From an uncultured Alphaproteobacteria bacterium (GTDB lineage: Bacteria; Pseudomonadota; Alphaproteobacteria; RF32; CAG-239), in contig CAKQSV010000002.1 in assembly GCA_934273635.1 (NCBI GenBank), forward strand, positions 124,001 to 188,000: a DNA stretch of 64,000 nucleotides. Direction: 5' to 3'. Of this stretch, positions 1 to 8,346 are shown in pieces. The first letter of the stretch is position 1, and each line of letters starts with the position of its first letter. The notes under the pieces were generated by a model. It ran no database searches and had not been told where the DNA came from. It was given only the letters and a program-made list of their open reading frames with translations. A program made the position numbers and the translations under genes.

Positions 1-76
1 ACAGCAAAAAAAACACCAACGCCGCCACGGTTATCTGCACATGAGCAATGTCGGTAAAAATCACAAGACTATTCAT
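1..76 (-). CDS. Unknown protein, N-terminal fragment
   Basis: Only the first 25 codons lie in the window; the gene runs off the left edge. It begins with ATG at 76-74 and reads MNSLVIFTDIAHVQITVAAL, followed by more hydrophobic residues. This looks like the start of a membrane segment. No family can be assigned from so little. It is divergent from the membrane protein gene at 204. Confidence 0.4.
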   Translation of the reverse strand, partial: MNSLVIFTDIAHVQITVAALVFFLL

Positions 77-203
77 ATCTAAACACCTTATTAATCTTAT
101 TGCGATATAAGCAACATAAACGTATTTTATTAAAATAGCTTGAATATTATATAGTTTATTTTAATATTGTTGATAAGTTATCATAGAATAAGGAATCCGC
201 AAC

Positions 204-1349
204 ATGAATAACAAAGCCCCCGACCATTACAGCTATGATTTTAAGTTGGATATGGATAAAATCCCCACCAAGAAGGCCGACCGAATTGCCTTGTCCCTGC
301 TGTTTCCGGGGTTGTTGGCGGGCGTGTTTTTGATTGCGCTCGGCGTTATTGAGTTTATTAACGGGCTTAACCCCGACAATGACGTTGCCGCCGCGGCTAT
401 ATCGTCGTGGTTCAGCATCAACCTGTTTGACGGGGTTATGGTGGTGCTCGGCGTGTGGGTTATCATCTCGCTGACAATGTCTTATTTTACCTACAAAAAA
501 GTGTTTTTTGACGGCAAAAAAGTGACCATGATTTATCGCGATCCGTTCGGCGCCAAAACCACGGTTAAGGAATCTATCAAAAAATATCAGGGCGTGCGTT
601 TCAGAGTAGAATTTTTTCAGTTCGGCTTTTTGAACAAAAACAAATATATTATCGAGCTGTCTCACAAAGACGACGACAAGACCGCGCCGCTGTATATTTC
701 AACCAAAGAAAAGGACGTGCGCCAAATTTGGGAATATTACGCCCGCAAGTTCAACCTGCCCGCGATTATTATGACCGACGAGGGATTGTTGACGCGCGAG
801 ATTGCCGACTTTGGCAAGCCACTCTCCGCCTTGTATGAGGCAGGACTTGTCAAAAACACCTTTGACTTTAAGGAGCCGCTGCCGGCGTCAGTCTCGTGGG
901 TGCGCAAAAAAGACAAATCGGTGATTAAAAACCGCAGTTTTCACTGGGATGGCTATAACCTGTTGGCGGCGATTATGCTGGTGGTTTGCTTTTTGATTTT
1001 GGCGGTCAACTATCTGTTCGGTCATCATGACGCCGCGGAGATTGCAGGATGCGGCGTGTTGGCGGCGGTCACATTGTTCGCGGTCATCCGAGCGTTCACC
1101 AAAGATAAATTGGTTATCAAACCCAAGAAGATTGTGATTGTGCACAAAACGTTCTGTCTGTCGCGCAAAAAAGACGAGATGATGAAAGACGATATTGAGC
1201 TGGTCGATGTGGCGTTCAACCCCGTGTCCGAGCGTTATTTTGTCTCGATTATCGGCAAGGGACGCACGCTGATTTTCGGCAAAAAGCTCCCGATTGAAGA
1301 TTTACGTTGGGTAAAAAAGTTTTTGATTAATGATATTGTAAAAAAATAG
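204..1349 (+). CDS. Unknown four-helix membrane protein
   Basis: I do not recognise this 381-residue protein. It has two pairs of predicted membrane helices, at about residues 27-50 and 66-92, and again at about 251-271 and 276-294. Each pair is followed by a soluble beta-rich stretch (about 95-240 and 297-381) with alternating charged and hydrophobic residues. The duplicated plan (helix pair plus soluble module) suggests internal duplication and resembles bacterial membrane proteins with PH-like domains, but this is only an impression. The start ATG has a purine-rich site upstream (AAGGAA). It is followed after 65 bases by the yfgM-bamB-der group on the same strand. Confidence 0.7.
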   Translation: MNNKAPDHYSYDFKLDMDKIPTKKADRIALSLLFPGLLAGVFLIALGVIEFINGLNPDNDVAAAAISSWFSINLFDGVMVVLGVWVIISLTMSYFTYKKVFFDGKKVTMIYRDPFGAKTTVKESIKKYQGVRFRVEFFQFGFLNKNKYIIELSHKDDDKTAPLYISTKEKDVRQIWEYYARKFNLPAIIMTDEGLLTREIADFGKPLSALYEAGLVKNTFDFKEPLPASVSWVRKKDKSVIKNRSFHWDGYNLLAAIMLVVCFLILAVNYLFGHHDAAEIAGCGVLAAVTLFAVIRAFTKDKLVIKPKKIVIVHKTFCLSRKKDEMMKDDIELVDVAFNPVSERYFVSIIGKGRTLIFGKKLPIEDLRWVKKFLINDIVKK

Positions 1350-1414
1350 TTGCGAACTTGTGGTTTTGCGCTATAAAAATATAAATGTCGTTCGATTTTA
1401 TGAAAGAAAATATA

Positions 1415-2113
1415 ATGAAAAAAAAGAACAATACGGTTGCAACCCCTGATTTGGCCGAGGCTTTTTTCAGAGAGGTCAGCGAAGATTTGCAAAACGATAA
1501 CCTTAAGGCTTTTTGGAAAAAGTATGGCGTGCAACTGGTGGCTTTGGTCACAATCTGTTTGACAATCGCCGTTAGCTTTGAAACCATCAAGCATTGGCGC
1601 GACCAACACAGTCAGCAGTGGTCTGACGCGTTTGCTTATGCACAGGTACTGCAAAATCAGGGCAAGTTTGATGACAGTTTGAAACTTTTGGCGGATATTG
1701 AAAAGAACGGCAACGCTATTTTTGCTGATGAGGCTCAGCTGAAAACCGTTAATATTTTGTTGGAGCAAGGCAAAAAAGACGAGGCTCTGGCTAAGCTCGA
1801 AAAGTTTGTGAAATCGGCAAATGTCGACAAACTTAAAAATGCCGCGCTGATTAAGCTTGCAACGTATAAAGTTGAGACCGCAACACCGCAAGAAATGTCT
1901 GAATTATTGGCACCGTTGACGAAAGACGTTAATAGTTCTTGGCAACCGGAGGCTTTGGAGCTAATCGCGCTGTCTTATCTGCAGGCAGGCAACGAGGCTG
2001 AGGCTTTGGCTCGCTATGAAGAAATTGTCAAAAACAATGACATCAGCGATATTCTGCGGGTTCGCGCCAAAAATATGATTTCGGTTTTAACTTCCGGCGG
2101 AGTGAATAAATAA
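1415..2113 (+). CDS. YfgM-like TPR membrane protein
   Basis: A 232-residue protein with a short cytoplasmic N-terminus, one membrane helix at about residues 38-55, and a helical C-terminal part with TPR-like repeats (for example NQGKFDDSLKLLADIEKNG). This is the plan of the YfgM / TPR_21 family, periplasmic chaperone-linked proteins tethered to the inner membrane near Sec and BAM. The neighbours agree: yfgM-bamB-der is the order in enterobacteria. Its stop overlaps the bamB start by one base (TAATG). In-frame ATGs at 1385 and 1400 are alternative starts. I prefer 1415 because it gives the usual short N-terminus, but the SD support is weak for all three. Confidence 0.8.
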   Translation: MKKKNNTVATPDLAEAFFREVSEDLQNDNLKAFWKKYGVQLVALVTICLTIAVSFETIKHWRDQHSQQWSDAFAYAQVLQNQGKFDDSLKLLADIEKNGNAIFADEAQLKTVNILLEQGKKDEALAKLEKFVKSANVDKLKNAALIKLATYKVETATPQEMSELLAPLTKDVNSSWQPEALELIALSYLQAGNEAEALARYEEIVKNNDISDILRVRAKNMISVLTSGGVNK

Positions 2114-3438
2114 TGAATTTTTACAAAAACACGGTTACTTGCATTTTGGCTGCAGGTTTGGCGGGCTGCGGGCTGTTTTCTAAGGACAAACCCGTGGTTG
2201 AGGGCGAGAGAATTTCGGTTTTGAGTAATGAGACGATTGTGCGTCCGGATTATGCCCGCGACGCAGTTAAAATATCCCTCCCCACCCCGCACCGTAATAA
2301 TGAGTGGTCGCAAAGCGGCGGTTCAGCCTCTCACCTGACGGGACATTTGGAATCGGGCAGCCAGTTGCAGAGTTTTTGGCAAAGCGGTTTTGGCGAAGGC
2401 AGTTCCAAACGTGACTTTTTGATTTCAACTCCGGTGATTGCGCACAAGGTGGTTTTTGCCGTCGACGCCGAGGGTTTGGTCAGCGCCAAACGTTTGGACA
2501 GCGGGGAAACTATTTGGGAACGCAAAGTTAAGCCCGTCAACAAGAGTGACCGTAATGTTGCCTTAAAAGGCGCAGGCATTGCCGTTGCCAACAATCTGGT
2601 TTATGTAACGACAGGTTTTGGCGGTGTTTATGCTTTGGATATGAAAACCGGCAACCCCGCGTGGTATTTTGAGGCGCAGAACCCTATTCGCATTGCCCCA
2701 ACGGTCGGAAAAAATATGGTTTTGGTGCAGACAATCGCCAACGAGTTGGTGGCGCTTGACGCCGCAGACGGCAAAGAATTGTGGCACTACGAATCCGAGG
2801 CGGAAGGCACAACTCTGGTCGGGGGCGCAAGTCCGGCTTTTGATGAGGAGCAAGATTTGATTGTGGCGGCGTTCTCTAACGGTGAGTTGCGTGCGTTTAA
2901 GGCCTCCACCGGCTCGCCGTTGTGGGCAGATTGGCTGTATTCGAGCCGCAAGTCGACACCAATGGCCACCATCAACACCATTAAGGCCAATCCGGTTATT
3001 GCCGGCAACACGGTTTTTGCCGCCGGATACAATAATTTGATGACGGCGATTGACATCCGTACCGGCAACCGTATTTGGCAACGGGACATCGGGACGGCAA
3101 GTCAACCGTGGGTTTCGGGCAACTATATGTTTGCGGTCGCCAACAACAGCGACCTGATTGCGGTTGAAAACAAAACCGGTCGAATCGTCTGGAGCACCAA
3201 AATTCCGCTCGGCGCCGATGACGATGACAAAACCGGCGCGTTTATATCAGGGCCAATTTTGACAGATAATCGCTTGTTGGTCACAACCTCAACCGGTTAT
3301 GCGTTTGCGGTGTCGCCGTATAACGGTAAAATTATGAGTTATGTTGATTTGGAAAAATCTATTGAAACAGCGCCGATTGTGGCTGACGGCGTGACAATTT
3401 TAACTACAAGCAATGCAGAAATGTATGCCTATAAATAA
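2113..3438 (+). CDS. bamB: Outer membrane assembly lipoprotein BamB
   Basis: A 441-residue lipoprotein. The signal peptide ends in the lipobox L-A-G-C with the lipidated Cys at residue 19, so it should be anchored on the periplasmic side. The rest is a PQQ-type beta-propeller with repeated blades of the form 'ALDxxTGxxxW' (for example ALDMKTGNPAW, ALDAADGKELW, AIDIRTGNRIW). In the family, BamB is an accessory scaffold of the BAM complex that folds outer-membrane beta-barrels. It is translationally coupled to the yfgM-like gene (TAATG) and followed by der after 17 bases. Confidence 0.93.
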   Translation: MNFYKNTVTCILAAGLAGCGLFSKDKPVVEGERISVLSNETIVRPDYARDAVKISLPTPHRNNEWSQSGGSASHLTGHLESGSQLQSFWQSGFGEGSSKRDFLISTPVIAHKVVFAVDAEGLVSAKRLDSGETIWERKVKPVNKSDRNVALKGAGIAVANNLVYVTTGFGGVYALDMKTGNPAWYFEAQNPIRIAPTVGKNMVLVQTIANELVALDAADGKELWHYESEAEGTTLVGGASPAFDEEQDLIVAAFSNGELRAFKASTGSPLWADWLYSSRKSTPMATINTIKANPVIAGNTVFAAGYNNLMTAIDIRTGNRIWQRDIGTASQPWVSGNYMFAVANNSDLIAVENKTGRIVWSTKIPLGADDDDKTGAFISGPILTDNRLLVTTSTGYAFAVSPYNGKIMSYVDLEKSIETAPIVADGVTILTTSNAEMYAYK

Positions 3439-3455
3439 GCAAAGAGAGAATATTA

Positions 3456-4859
3456 ATGCCTATTAAAGTTGCCATTGTCGGGCGTCCTAATGTTGGAAAA
3501 TCGACCCTGTTTAACCGTTTTATCGGACGAAAAGCGGCTCTGGTTCATGATATGCCGGGGGTAACGCGCGACCGTAAAGAAGGTTTTGCCAATTTTTTTG
3601 ACCTCAAACTCATGGTAATTGACACGGCCGGTTATGAGTATTCTAAGGAAGATAATTTAGAGCAACGGATGTGGCAACAAACTCAACGCGCGATCGAAGA
3701 GGCTGATGTTTGTTTGTTTTTGTTTGACTCCCGCGCCGGCGTGCAACCCTATGACGAACATTTTGCAGATTTGGTCAGACAAAGCGGTCGTCCGGTGATT
3801 TTGTTGGCAAACAAGTGCGAAGGAACATTGCAAGAAAACAGTATTCACGAGGCTTATTGCTTGGGCTTGGGAGAGCCGATACCGTTTTCGGCAGAGCATG
3901 GTTTGGGCTTAAGCGACTTATATGAACGTTTGTTGCCGTTTGCTGACCGTGATGACGAAGACGATGACGACGACACAGATTTCAGCGGTATGAGCGAAGA
4001 CGAAATTAATGCCGCGAAAGACGCTAAAATTAAGGCAAAGCCAATTCAATTAGCGATTGTGGGACGTCCGAACGTGGGTAAATCTACGTTAATGAACGCC
4101 TTGCTTAATGACGAGCGGATGTTGACGGGACCTGAGGCCGGCGTGACCCGTGACGCCATTACCGTCAATTGGGAGTGGCGCGGACGAAAAGTTAATTTGG
4201 TTGACACCGCCGGTTTGCGCAAGCAGTCTAAAATTGATACCGATGTCGAACGGATGTCTGCCGCCAGTACCAAACACGCGGCGTTTATGGCGCAAGTCGT
4301 GGTTTTGGTTTTGGATGCCGACGCCGTGCTTGATAAGCAAGATTTGACTATTGCGCGTCAGGTTTTGGACGAAGGTCGAGCCTTGGTTATTGCCGTCAAC
4401 AAGTGGGATGTTGCCAATCGCAAAGAGGCGTTGCAAAAACTCAATGACAAGTTGCAAACATCTTTAACGCAGGCTGAAGGTGTGCCAACGGTGACAATTT
4501 CCGCCCTCAAAAAAGAGGGTTTAGATAAGTTGATGAGCGCCGTGTTCAAGGTTTATGACCGTTGGAACGTGCGTATTCCGACCGCTCCGCTCAACCAGTG
4601 GTTTGGAGATATGCAGGAGCGGACGCCGCCACCGCTGGGTAAGAATAAACGCCGGATTAAATTACGCTATATCACACAAGCTAAGACACGTCCGCCTTCG
4701 TTTTATATCTTTTCGAGTAATCCCGAGGGGCTGCCTGACGCTTATTTGCGGCATATTACTAACAGTCTGCGAGAAACGTTTGATTTGCGCGGGATTCCTA
4801 TTCGGATTGTTGTGCGCAAAACCGGCAACCCATTTGCCGATAAGGCTAAGAAAAAGTAA
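3456..4859 (+). CDS. der: Ribosome biogenesis GTPase Der (EngA)
   Basis: A 467-residue protein with the diagnostic tandem GTPase domains. P-loops GRPNVGKST occur at residue 9 and again near residue 203, each followed by a DTAG switch II; NKxD-type motifs are NKCE and NKWD. An acidic linker (DDEDDDDDTD) joins the two domains. The C-terminal KH-like domain carries PPPLGKNKRRIKLRYITQ. Der is needed for maturation of the 50S subunit. A strong terminator follows at once, so it closes the yfgM-bamB-der group. Confidence 0.97.
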   Translation: MPIKVAIVGRPNVGKSTLFNRFIGRKAALVHDMPGVTRDRKEGFANFFDLKLMVIDTAGYEYSKEDNLEQRMWQQTQRAIEEADVCLFLFDSRAGVQPYDEHFADLVRQSGRPVILLANKCEGTLQENSIHEAYCLGLGEPIPFSAEHGLGLSDLYERLLPFADRDDEDDDDDTDFSGMSEDEINAAKDAKIKAKPIQLAIVGRPNVGKSTLMNALLNDERMLTGPEAGVTRDAITVNWEWRGRKVNLVDTAGLRKQSKIDTDVERMSAASTKHAAFMAQVVVLVLDADAVLDKQDLTIARQVLDEGRALVIAVNKWDVANRKEALQKLNDKLQTSLTQAEGVPTVTISALKKEGLDKLMSAVFKVYDRWNVRIPTAPLNQWFGDMQERTPPPLGKNKRRIKLRYITQAKTRPPSFYIFSSNPEGLPDAYLRHITNSLRETFDLRGIPIRIVVRKTGNPFADKAKKK

Positions 4860-4882
4860 GGGATTTCACAATCCCTTTTTTT
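4858..4882 (+). terminator. Terminator after der
   Basis: GGGATT-TCAC-AATCCC hairpin, extended by A-T pairs, followed by a run of seven T. It overlaps the stop codon region of der. Confidence 0.9.
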
Positions 4883-4924
4883 ATGCGCGAAGGTGAGTTT
4901 GGTGTGCTACTTTCATGCGTCACA

Positions 4925-5050
4925 GTGAGTTGACATGGCGAAGCAATCCCCTCCTCGTTCGTCATTGCGAGTCCGACAGGACGAAGCAATGACGATGAGT
5001 GGGGTAACGCGGATCGCAATGACGATCGGAGGAGGTAGGCGTAGCGGGCG
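4925..5050. repeat. GTCATTGCGAG-type nested inverted repeat
   Basis: Non-coding stretch with nested palindromes. CGTCATTGC (4960-4968) pairs with GCAATGACG (4986-4994). The longer TCGTCATTGCGA (4959-4970) also pairs with TCGCAATGACGA (5014-5025). A related half-site, GGCGAAGCAATCCCC, lies at 4938. Elements built on GTCATTGCGAG...GCAAT are known as dispersed palindromic repeats in many bacteria, including intracellular and host-associated Alphaproteobacteria. The rest of the 4.88-5.28 kb gap is AT-rich and should hold the promoter of the pilin-like gene. Confidence 0.75.
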
Positions 5051-5276
5051 CAATAATGATAGTAAGAAGGATAATGATTGTTCAAGAGTAATAGGTATTA
5101 CCGGTAATTGAGATTATGAAAGTGCTATTTCCCCCTAAAATTGCATAGTTAAAACCCCAAAATATGGCTGTAACAAAATCTTCATAAAAAAGTTAGTGCA
5201 TTATTAACTAATAGATGATATTGTATAGATGTAAGTGATTTATTTGTCTAACATCTGTATTATGAGGAGAAGTGTT

Positions 5277-5624
5277 ATGAAGTTCTTTAAGAAAAATTTT
5301 TGGACTATTTGCTCTTGGGTTGCCGTTTTTGCTTTGGTTGCCGCAGACGCTTTTGCTGACGGAGCATCTTTAATGGATACTGCAACGTCCAAAACATCAA
5401 ACGTATTTATGAAAGTTAAAACCATCACCTTTATCTTGGGTGGTTTCGGTTTAATCGGTATCGCATATCAAGCCATTATCGGTAAGGTTAAATGGTCTTG
5501 GTTTGCCGGTTTGGCTGTCGGTCTGGCGATTTTGGCTGCCGCAGGTGCCGTTGTTGAATATGCTACCGGTGACAGTGTCAATGATAAATTTGGTGACTCA
5601 TTTGGTAACAGCGTAAACTACTAA
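5277..5624 (+). CDS. VirB2/TrbC-like pilin subunit
   Basis: A 115-residue protein. A signal peptide probably ends after A-F-A (about residue 27, before DGASLMD). The mature part has two hydrophobic helices split by a short basic loop: about 45-62 (TITFILGGFGLIGIAYQAI), loop GKVKWSW, then about 70-88 (FAGLAVGLAILAAAGAVVE). This is the layout of VirB2/TrbC pilins of type IV secretion systems. ATG 5277 is chosen because GAGGAG lies seven bases upstream; the in-frame ATG at 5262 has no such site. The gene stands alone between an intergenic repeat and a terminator. Confidence 0.78.
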   Translation: MKFFKKNFWTICSWVAVFALVAADAFADGASLMDTATSKTSNVFMKVKTITFILGGFGLIGIAYQAIIGKVKWSWFAGLAVGLAILAAAGAVVEYATGDSVNDKFGDSFGNSVNY

Positions 5625-5717
5625 GGTTTCCCATATTATTATGTATGAACCAAAGGAGAGGAGTTTTTTATAGGCTTTTATCCCGTCGGTTATAAATTAA
5701 TACATCTACAAACAAAC

Positions 5718-5753
5718 AGGGCTGCTCGTCTTCTGGCGGGTGGCTCTTTTTTA
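5718..5753 (+). terminator. Terminator after VirB2-like gene
   Basis: An 11-pair stem with G-U pairs, AGGGCTGCTCG with CGGGTGGCTCT, loop TCTTCTGG, then TTTTTT. The gap 5.63-6.01 kb holds this terminator, the tRNA-Leu terminator and tRNA-Leu; I see nothing else in it. Confidence 0.75.
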
Positions 5754-5776
5754 TGCTGTAATTTTATGAAAAAGGC

Positions 5777-5806
5777 AAAAATAAAACCCTGATTTTTCAA
5801 TCAAGG
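5777..5806 (-). terminator. Terminator of tRNA-Leu(CAA)
   Basis: Read on the minus strand: CCTTGATT-GAAA-AATCAGGG followed by TTTTATTTTT, ten bases downstream of the tRNA 3' end. Confidence 0.75.
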
Positions 5807-5815
5807 CTTTCGGAT

Positions 5816-5901
5816 TGGTAGGGGTAGTCAGACTTGAACTGACACGGCCTGAGGCCACAAGATTTTGAGTCTAGCGCGTCTACCAGTTCCGCCATACCCC
5901 C
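5816..5901 (-). tRNA. tRNA-Leu (anticodon CAA)
   Basis: 86-base class II tRNA with a long variable arm (GTGGCCTCAGGCC). Acceptor GGGGGTA pairs with TACCCCT, then A and an encoded CCA. The T arm is GTCAG-TTCAAGT-CTGAC. The anticodon loop CTCAAAA gives CAA, which decodes UUG. Confidence 0.95.
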
Positions 5902-6011
5902 TCAAAACAAGAGCATTAATATAATATAATTTTCAATTCGTCAATAGTTTTTTTACTCCAATGTGATAAAAATTTCAAAATCGTAATCCGACAATTTTTT
6001 ATGCGTGTAAA

Positions 6012-7319
6012 ATGAGCAAAGAACTTTTGGATAAGGCACTGCAACTTTATAATAACGGCGATTTGTACGCGGCGCAAAAGTGTGTGGCTAAAATTCTGCG
6101 GCGGCAACCGTCTCACGCGGCGGCGCTTATGTTGCAAGGCAATATTTTCTTCCGTCAAGACGCTCTGCCAAACGCGCTTAAGGCGTATCAGGCGGCATTA
6201 CAGGCAGATTCGACACTACCGGCAATCAAAAGCAATATCGCCAATGTTTTGTTTGAACAAAAAGATTATCAGAAGGCTTATGATTATGCCGTTCAGGCAC
6301 TTGACACCGGTGCTGAGGACTTTAACGCTTTGGTGATATATGGTAACGCGGCGTTGGAGTTAGAAAAATATAATGAGGCCAAAGCGGCGTTTTTACAGCT
6401 TTTAAGAATCGATTCCGCCTATGCGTGGGGATATAACGCCCTCAGCCGAATTTATCAAAAACAAAAGGATTTTGCACGAGCATTGGCGTATAGTTGGCGG
6501 GCACTTGAGCTCAATGCCGATGATGACGCTCATCACCTTAACTTTGGTTACCTGCTTTATGAAATTGCAGATGAAGTTCCGCGCGCACAATGTGAAGAAT
6601 ACGCCCAAAAATGGCTGACGACATACGGGACAAATCCGATTGTTAAACATATGGCGTCCGCGATTTTGCACTGCGACAAGCTCAGCCGTGCAGATGAAGA
6701 CTATGTGCGGCTAATTTTTGACGCGTTCGCCGGAGATTTTGAAGACGTGCTGCACAATTTGGATTATCGCGCCCCGCAGCTGATTGCGGAAGAGTTGGAA
6801 ACGCGGTTCGGGGCGCCGTATTATAAAAAAATACGGATTTTAGATGCCGGTTGCGGCACCGGTTTATGTGGCGATTTTTTGAAAAAATATGCGCGACGGT
6901 GGCAGCTTTACGGCGTTGATATTTCTGAAAAAATGTTAGAAATTGCAAAGAGAAAGAAGGTTTATAACAAGCTGTTGCAAGCAGATATTGAAACCTGTTT
7001 GCCTCGTAAGCATAATTTTTTTGATTTGATTGTGGCTGCCGATGTGTTGACTTATATCGGCAACCTTGAAAAAGTTATCGGTCATTTTAAGGAATTGCTG
7101 CGTGAGGACGGATATTTAATATTTACCGTCAGCAAAAATTATGTTGACGAAGCAGATTATTACCTGCATGACTCGGGGCGCTTTTTACACCACAGACGCT
7201 ATATTGAGAAGCTATTGGCGAACAATCATTTTCGGCTGAAGAAAATCTCAGAGAATTTTCTACGCAATGAAGGCGATAATCAGGTAATGGGCTATGTGAT
7301 TGTAGCGGAGAAGGGATGA
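6012..7319 (+). CDS. TPR protein with C-terminal SAM methyltransferase
   Basis: A 435-residue fusion. Residues 1 to about 200 are TPR repeats (for example NNGDLYAAQKCVAKILRRQP and KDFARALAYSWRALELNADD). From about residue 265 there is a class I SAM-dependent methyltransferase fold: motif I ILDAGCGTG at about 276-284, an acidic motif (GVDIS), and DLIVAADVLTYI as the post-motif. Similar TPR-methyltransferases act on varied substrates, and the target here cannot be told. It converges with the DUF1796-like gene 18 bases downstream, with no clear terminator between them. Confidence 0.85.
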   Translation: MSKELLDKALQLYNNGDLYAAQKCVAKILRRQPSHAAALMLQGNIFFRQDALPNALKAYQAALQADSTLPAIKSNIANVLFEQKDYQKAYDYAVQALDTGAEDFNALVIYGNAALELEKYNEAKAAFLQLLRIDSAYAWGYNALSRIYQKQKDFARALAYSWRALELNADDDAHHLNFGYLLYEIADEVPRAQCEEYAQKWLTTYGTNPIVKHMASAILHCDKLSRADEDYVRLIFDAFAGDFEDVLHNLDYRAPQLIAEELETRFGAPYYKKIRILDAGCGTGLCGDFLKKYARRWQLYGVDISEKMLEIAKRKKVYNKLLQADIETCLPRKHNFFDLIVAADVLTYIGNLEKVIGHFKELLREDGYLIFTVSKNYVDEADYYLHDSGRFLHHRRYIEKLLANNHFRLKKISENFLRNEGDNQVMGYVIVAEKG

Positions 7320-7337
7320 GCCTGTTTATTGCAGGGG

Positions 7338-8213
7338 TCAGGCAATGGTGGTGATGAGGCGGTAGAGTTTGGTCGCCAGTTCTTGCTCAAAGCGGATGCC
7401 CTGCGCACTAAAGCGGCAGGCGTCGGTGTGCCAGACATAGCCCTTAGGCAGGAAGTCGGGAATATAATATTCAACATCCGGATGCTCGGGTTTGAGGGTA
7501 CGGGAGGTGTCAACCACCAACCAACGCATAGGCTTATTCCCGCGCATTTTCTTAATTTGGTTATACAAAGCCTCAAACTCTTGCGGTTGGCTGTAACAGA
7601 TCGGTTCGCCATAGTGGAAAACAAAAATCAACGGCTTGTCGGCTTTCAGCGCCTCGCGAAAATTTTGAATACGTTTATCAAAACGTTGCTTGAACAAATC
7701 TACGCTCTCAGGCGTATCCGTCAAATCGTCTTCGTGAAAATAATAACTGCCCGAGCGGGTATTGAGAAAACAATTAAAGGCGTTGCTCCACGTCAGCCCG
7801 TTATAAAAATCGGCAAAGTCTGATTGAAGATTGCGCACCATACCGGTAATATTATTGGCGCTCAAGTCAAAGGGGTAGCCTTTCTCGCCGTCTTTTTTGC
7901 GTGGTTTCAGCCGCCAAAAAGTCGGTAAGGTGCGACTGAGGCAATCGCTGCCCAACGAGATGATTTGATAGCGGTTATAATCAATTTCACCGCATTGTTG
8001 ATAAAAAGCCTTTTGTGCCTGCGCTAACAGTTTTTGACATTTCGGATTGTATGGCTGAGCGCCGATATGCAGCCACCACGCCAGACGCTGACGCAGATTT
8101 TTACGCAGAGACTTCGGAAAAACAGCAAAGGTCAACAGCTTAATCAACAGTTTTTTGCTTTTGATACAGCGGGGCGCTTGCGGTTGCGGCTCAAACATAG
8201 GGATATCGGACAT
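7338..8213 (-). CDS. DUF1796-like putative cysteine peptidase
   Basis: A 291-residue protein. The core starts near residue 83 with ISLGSDCLSRT and continues with GYPFDLSANN, LIFVFHYGEP and a late RWLVVDTS. The S-L-G-x-x-C start followed by P-F-D is the signature I know from DUF1796 (putative papain-like cysteine peptidase). The Cys in GSDC and the His in VFHYGE are candidate catalytic residues. The biological role is unknown. The N-terminal 80 residues are basic and not part of the domain. Confidence 0.65.
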   Translation of the reverse strand: MSDIPMFEPQPQAPRCIKSKKLLIKLLTFAVFPKSLRKNLRQRLAWWLHIGAQPYNPKCQKLLAQAQKAFYQQCGEIDYNRYQIISLGSDCLSRTLPTFWRLKPRKKDGEKGYPFDLSANNITGMVRNLQSDFADFYNGLTWSNAFNCFLNTRSGSYYFHEDDLTDTPESVDLFKQRFDKRIQNFREALKADKPLIFVFHYGEPICYSQPQEFEALYNQIKKMRGNKPMRWLVVDTSRTLKPEHPDVEYYIPDFLPKGYVWHTDACRFSAQGIRFEQELATKLYRLITTIA

Positions 8214-8283
8214 TTATCTTCTCGCAATGTTATGGTTTGAGTGTATGTTTATCATCAAACATTGCGGATTGTCAAATATTTAC

Positions 8284-8320
8284 GCAAAAACACCCCCGCA
8301 AGATGTGTTGCGAGGGTGTT
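8284..8320 (-). terminator. Terminator after fba
   Basis: Minus-strand hairpin AACACCCTCGCAA / TTGCGGGGGTGTT with a six-base loop and a TTTTTG tail, 26 bases after the fba stop. Confidence 0.88.
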
Positions 8321-8346
8321 GGGAAACCTTAATTTTGAAATTAGGT

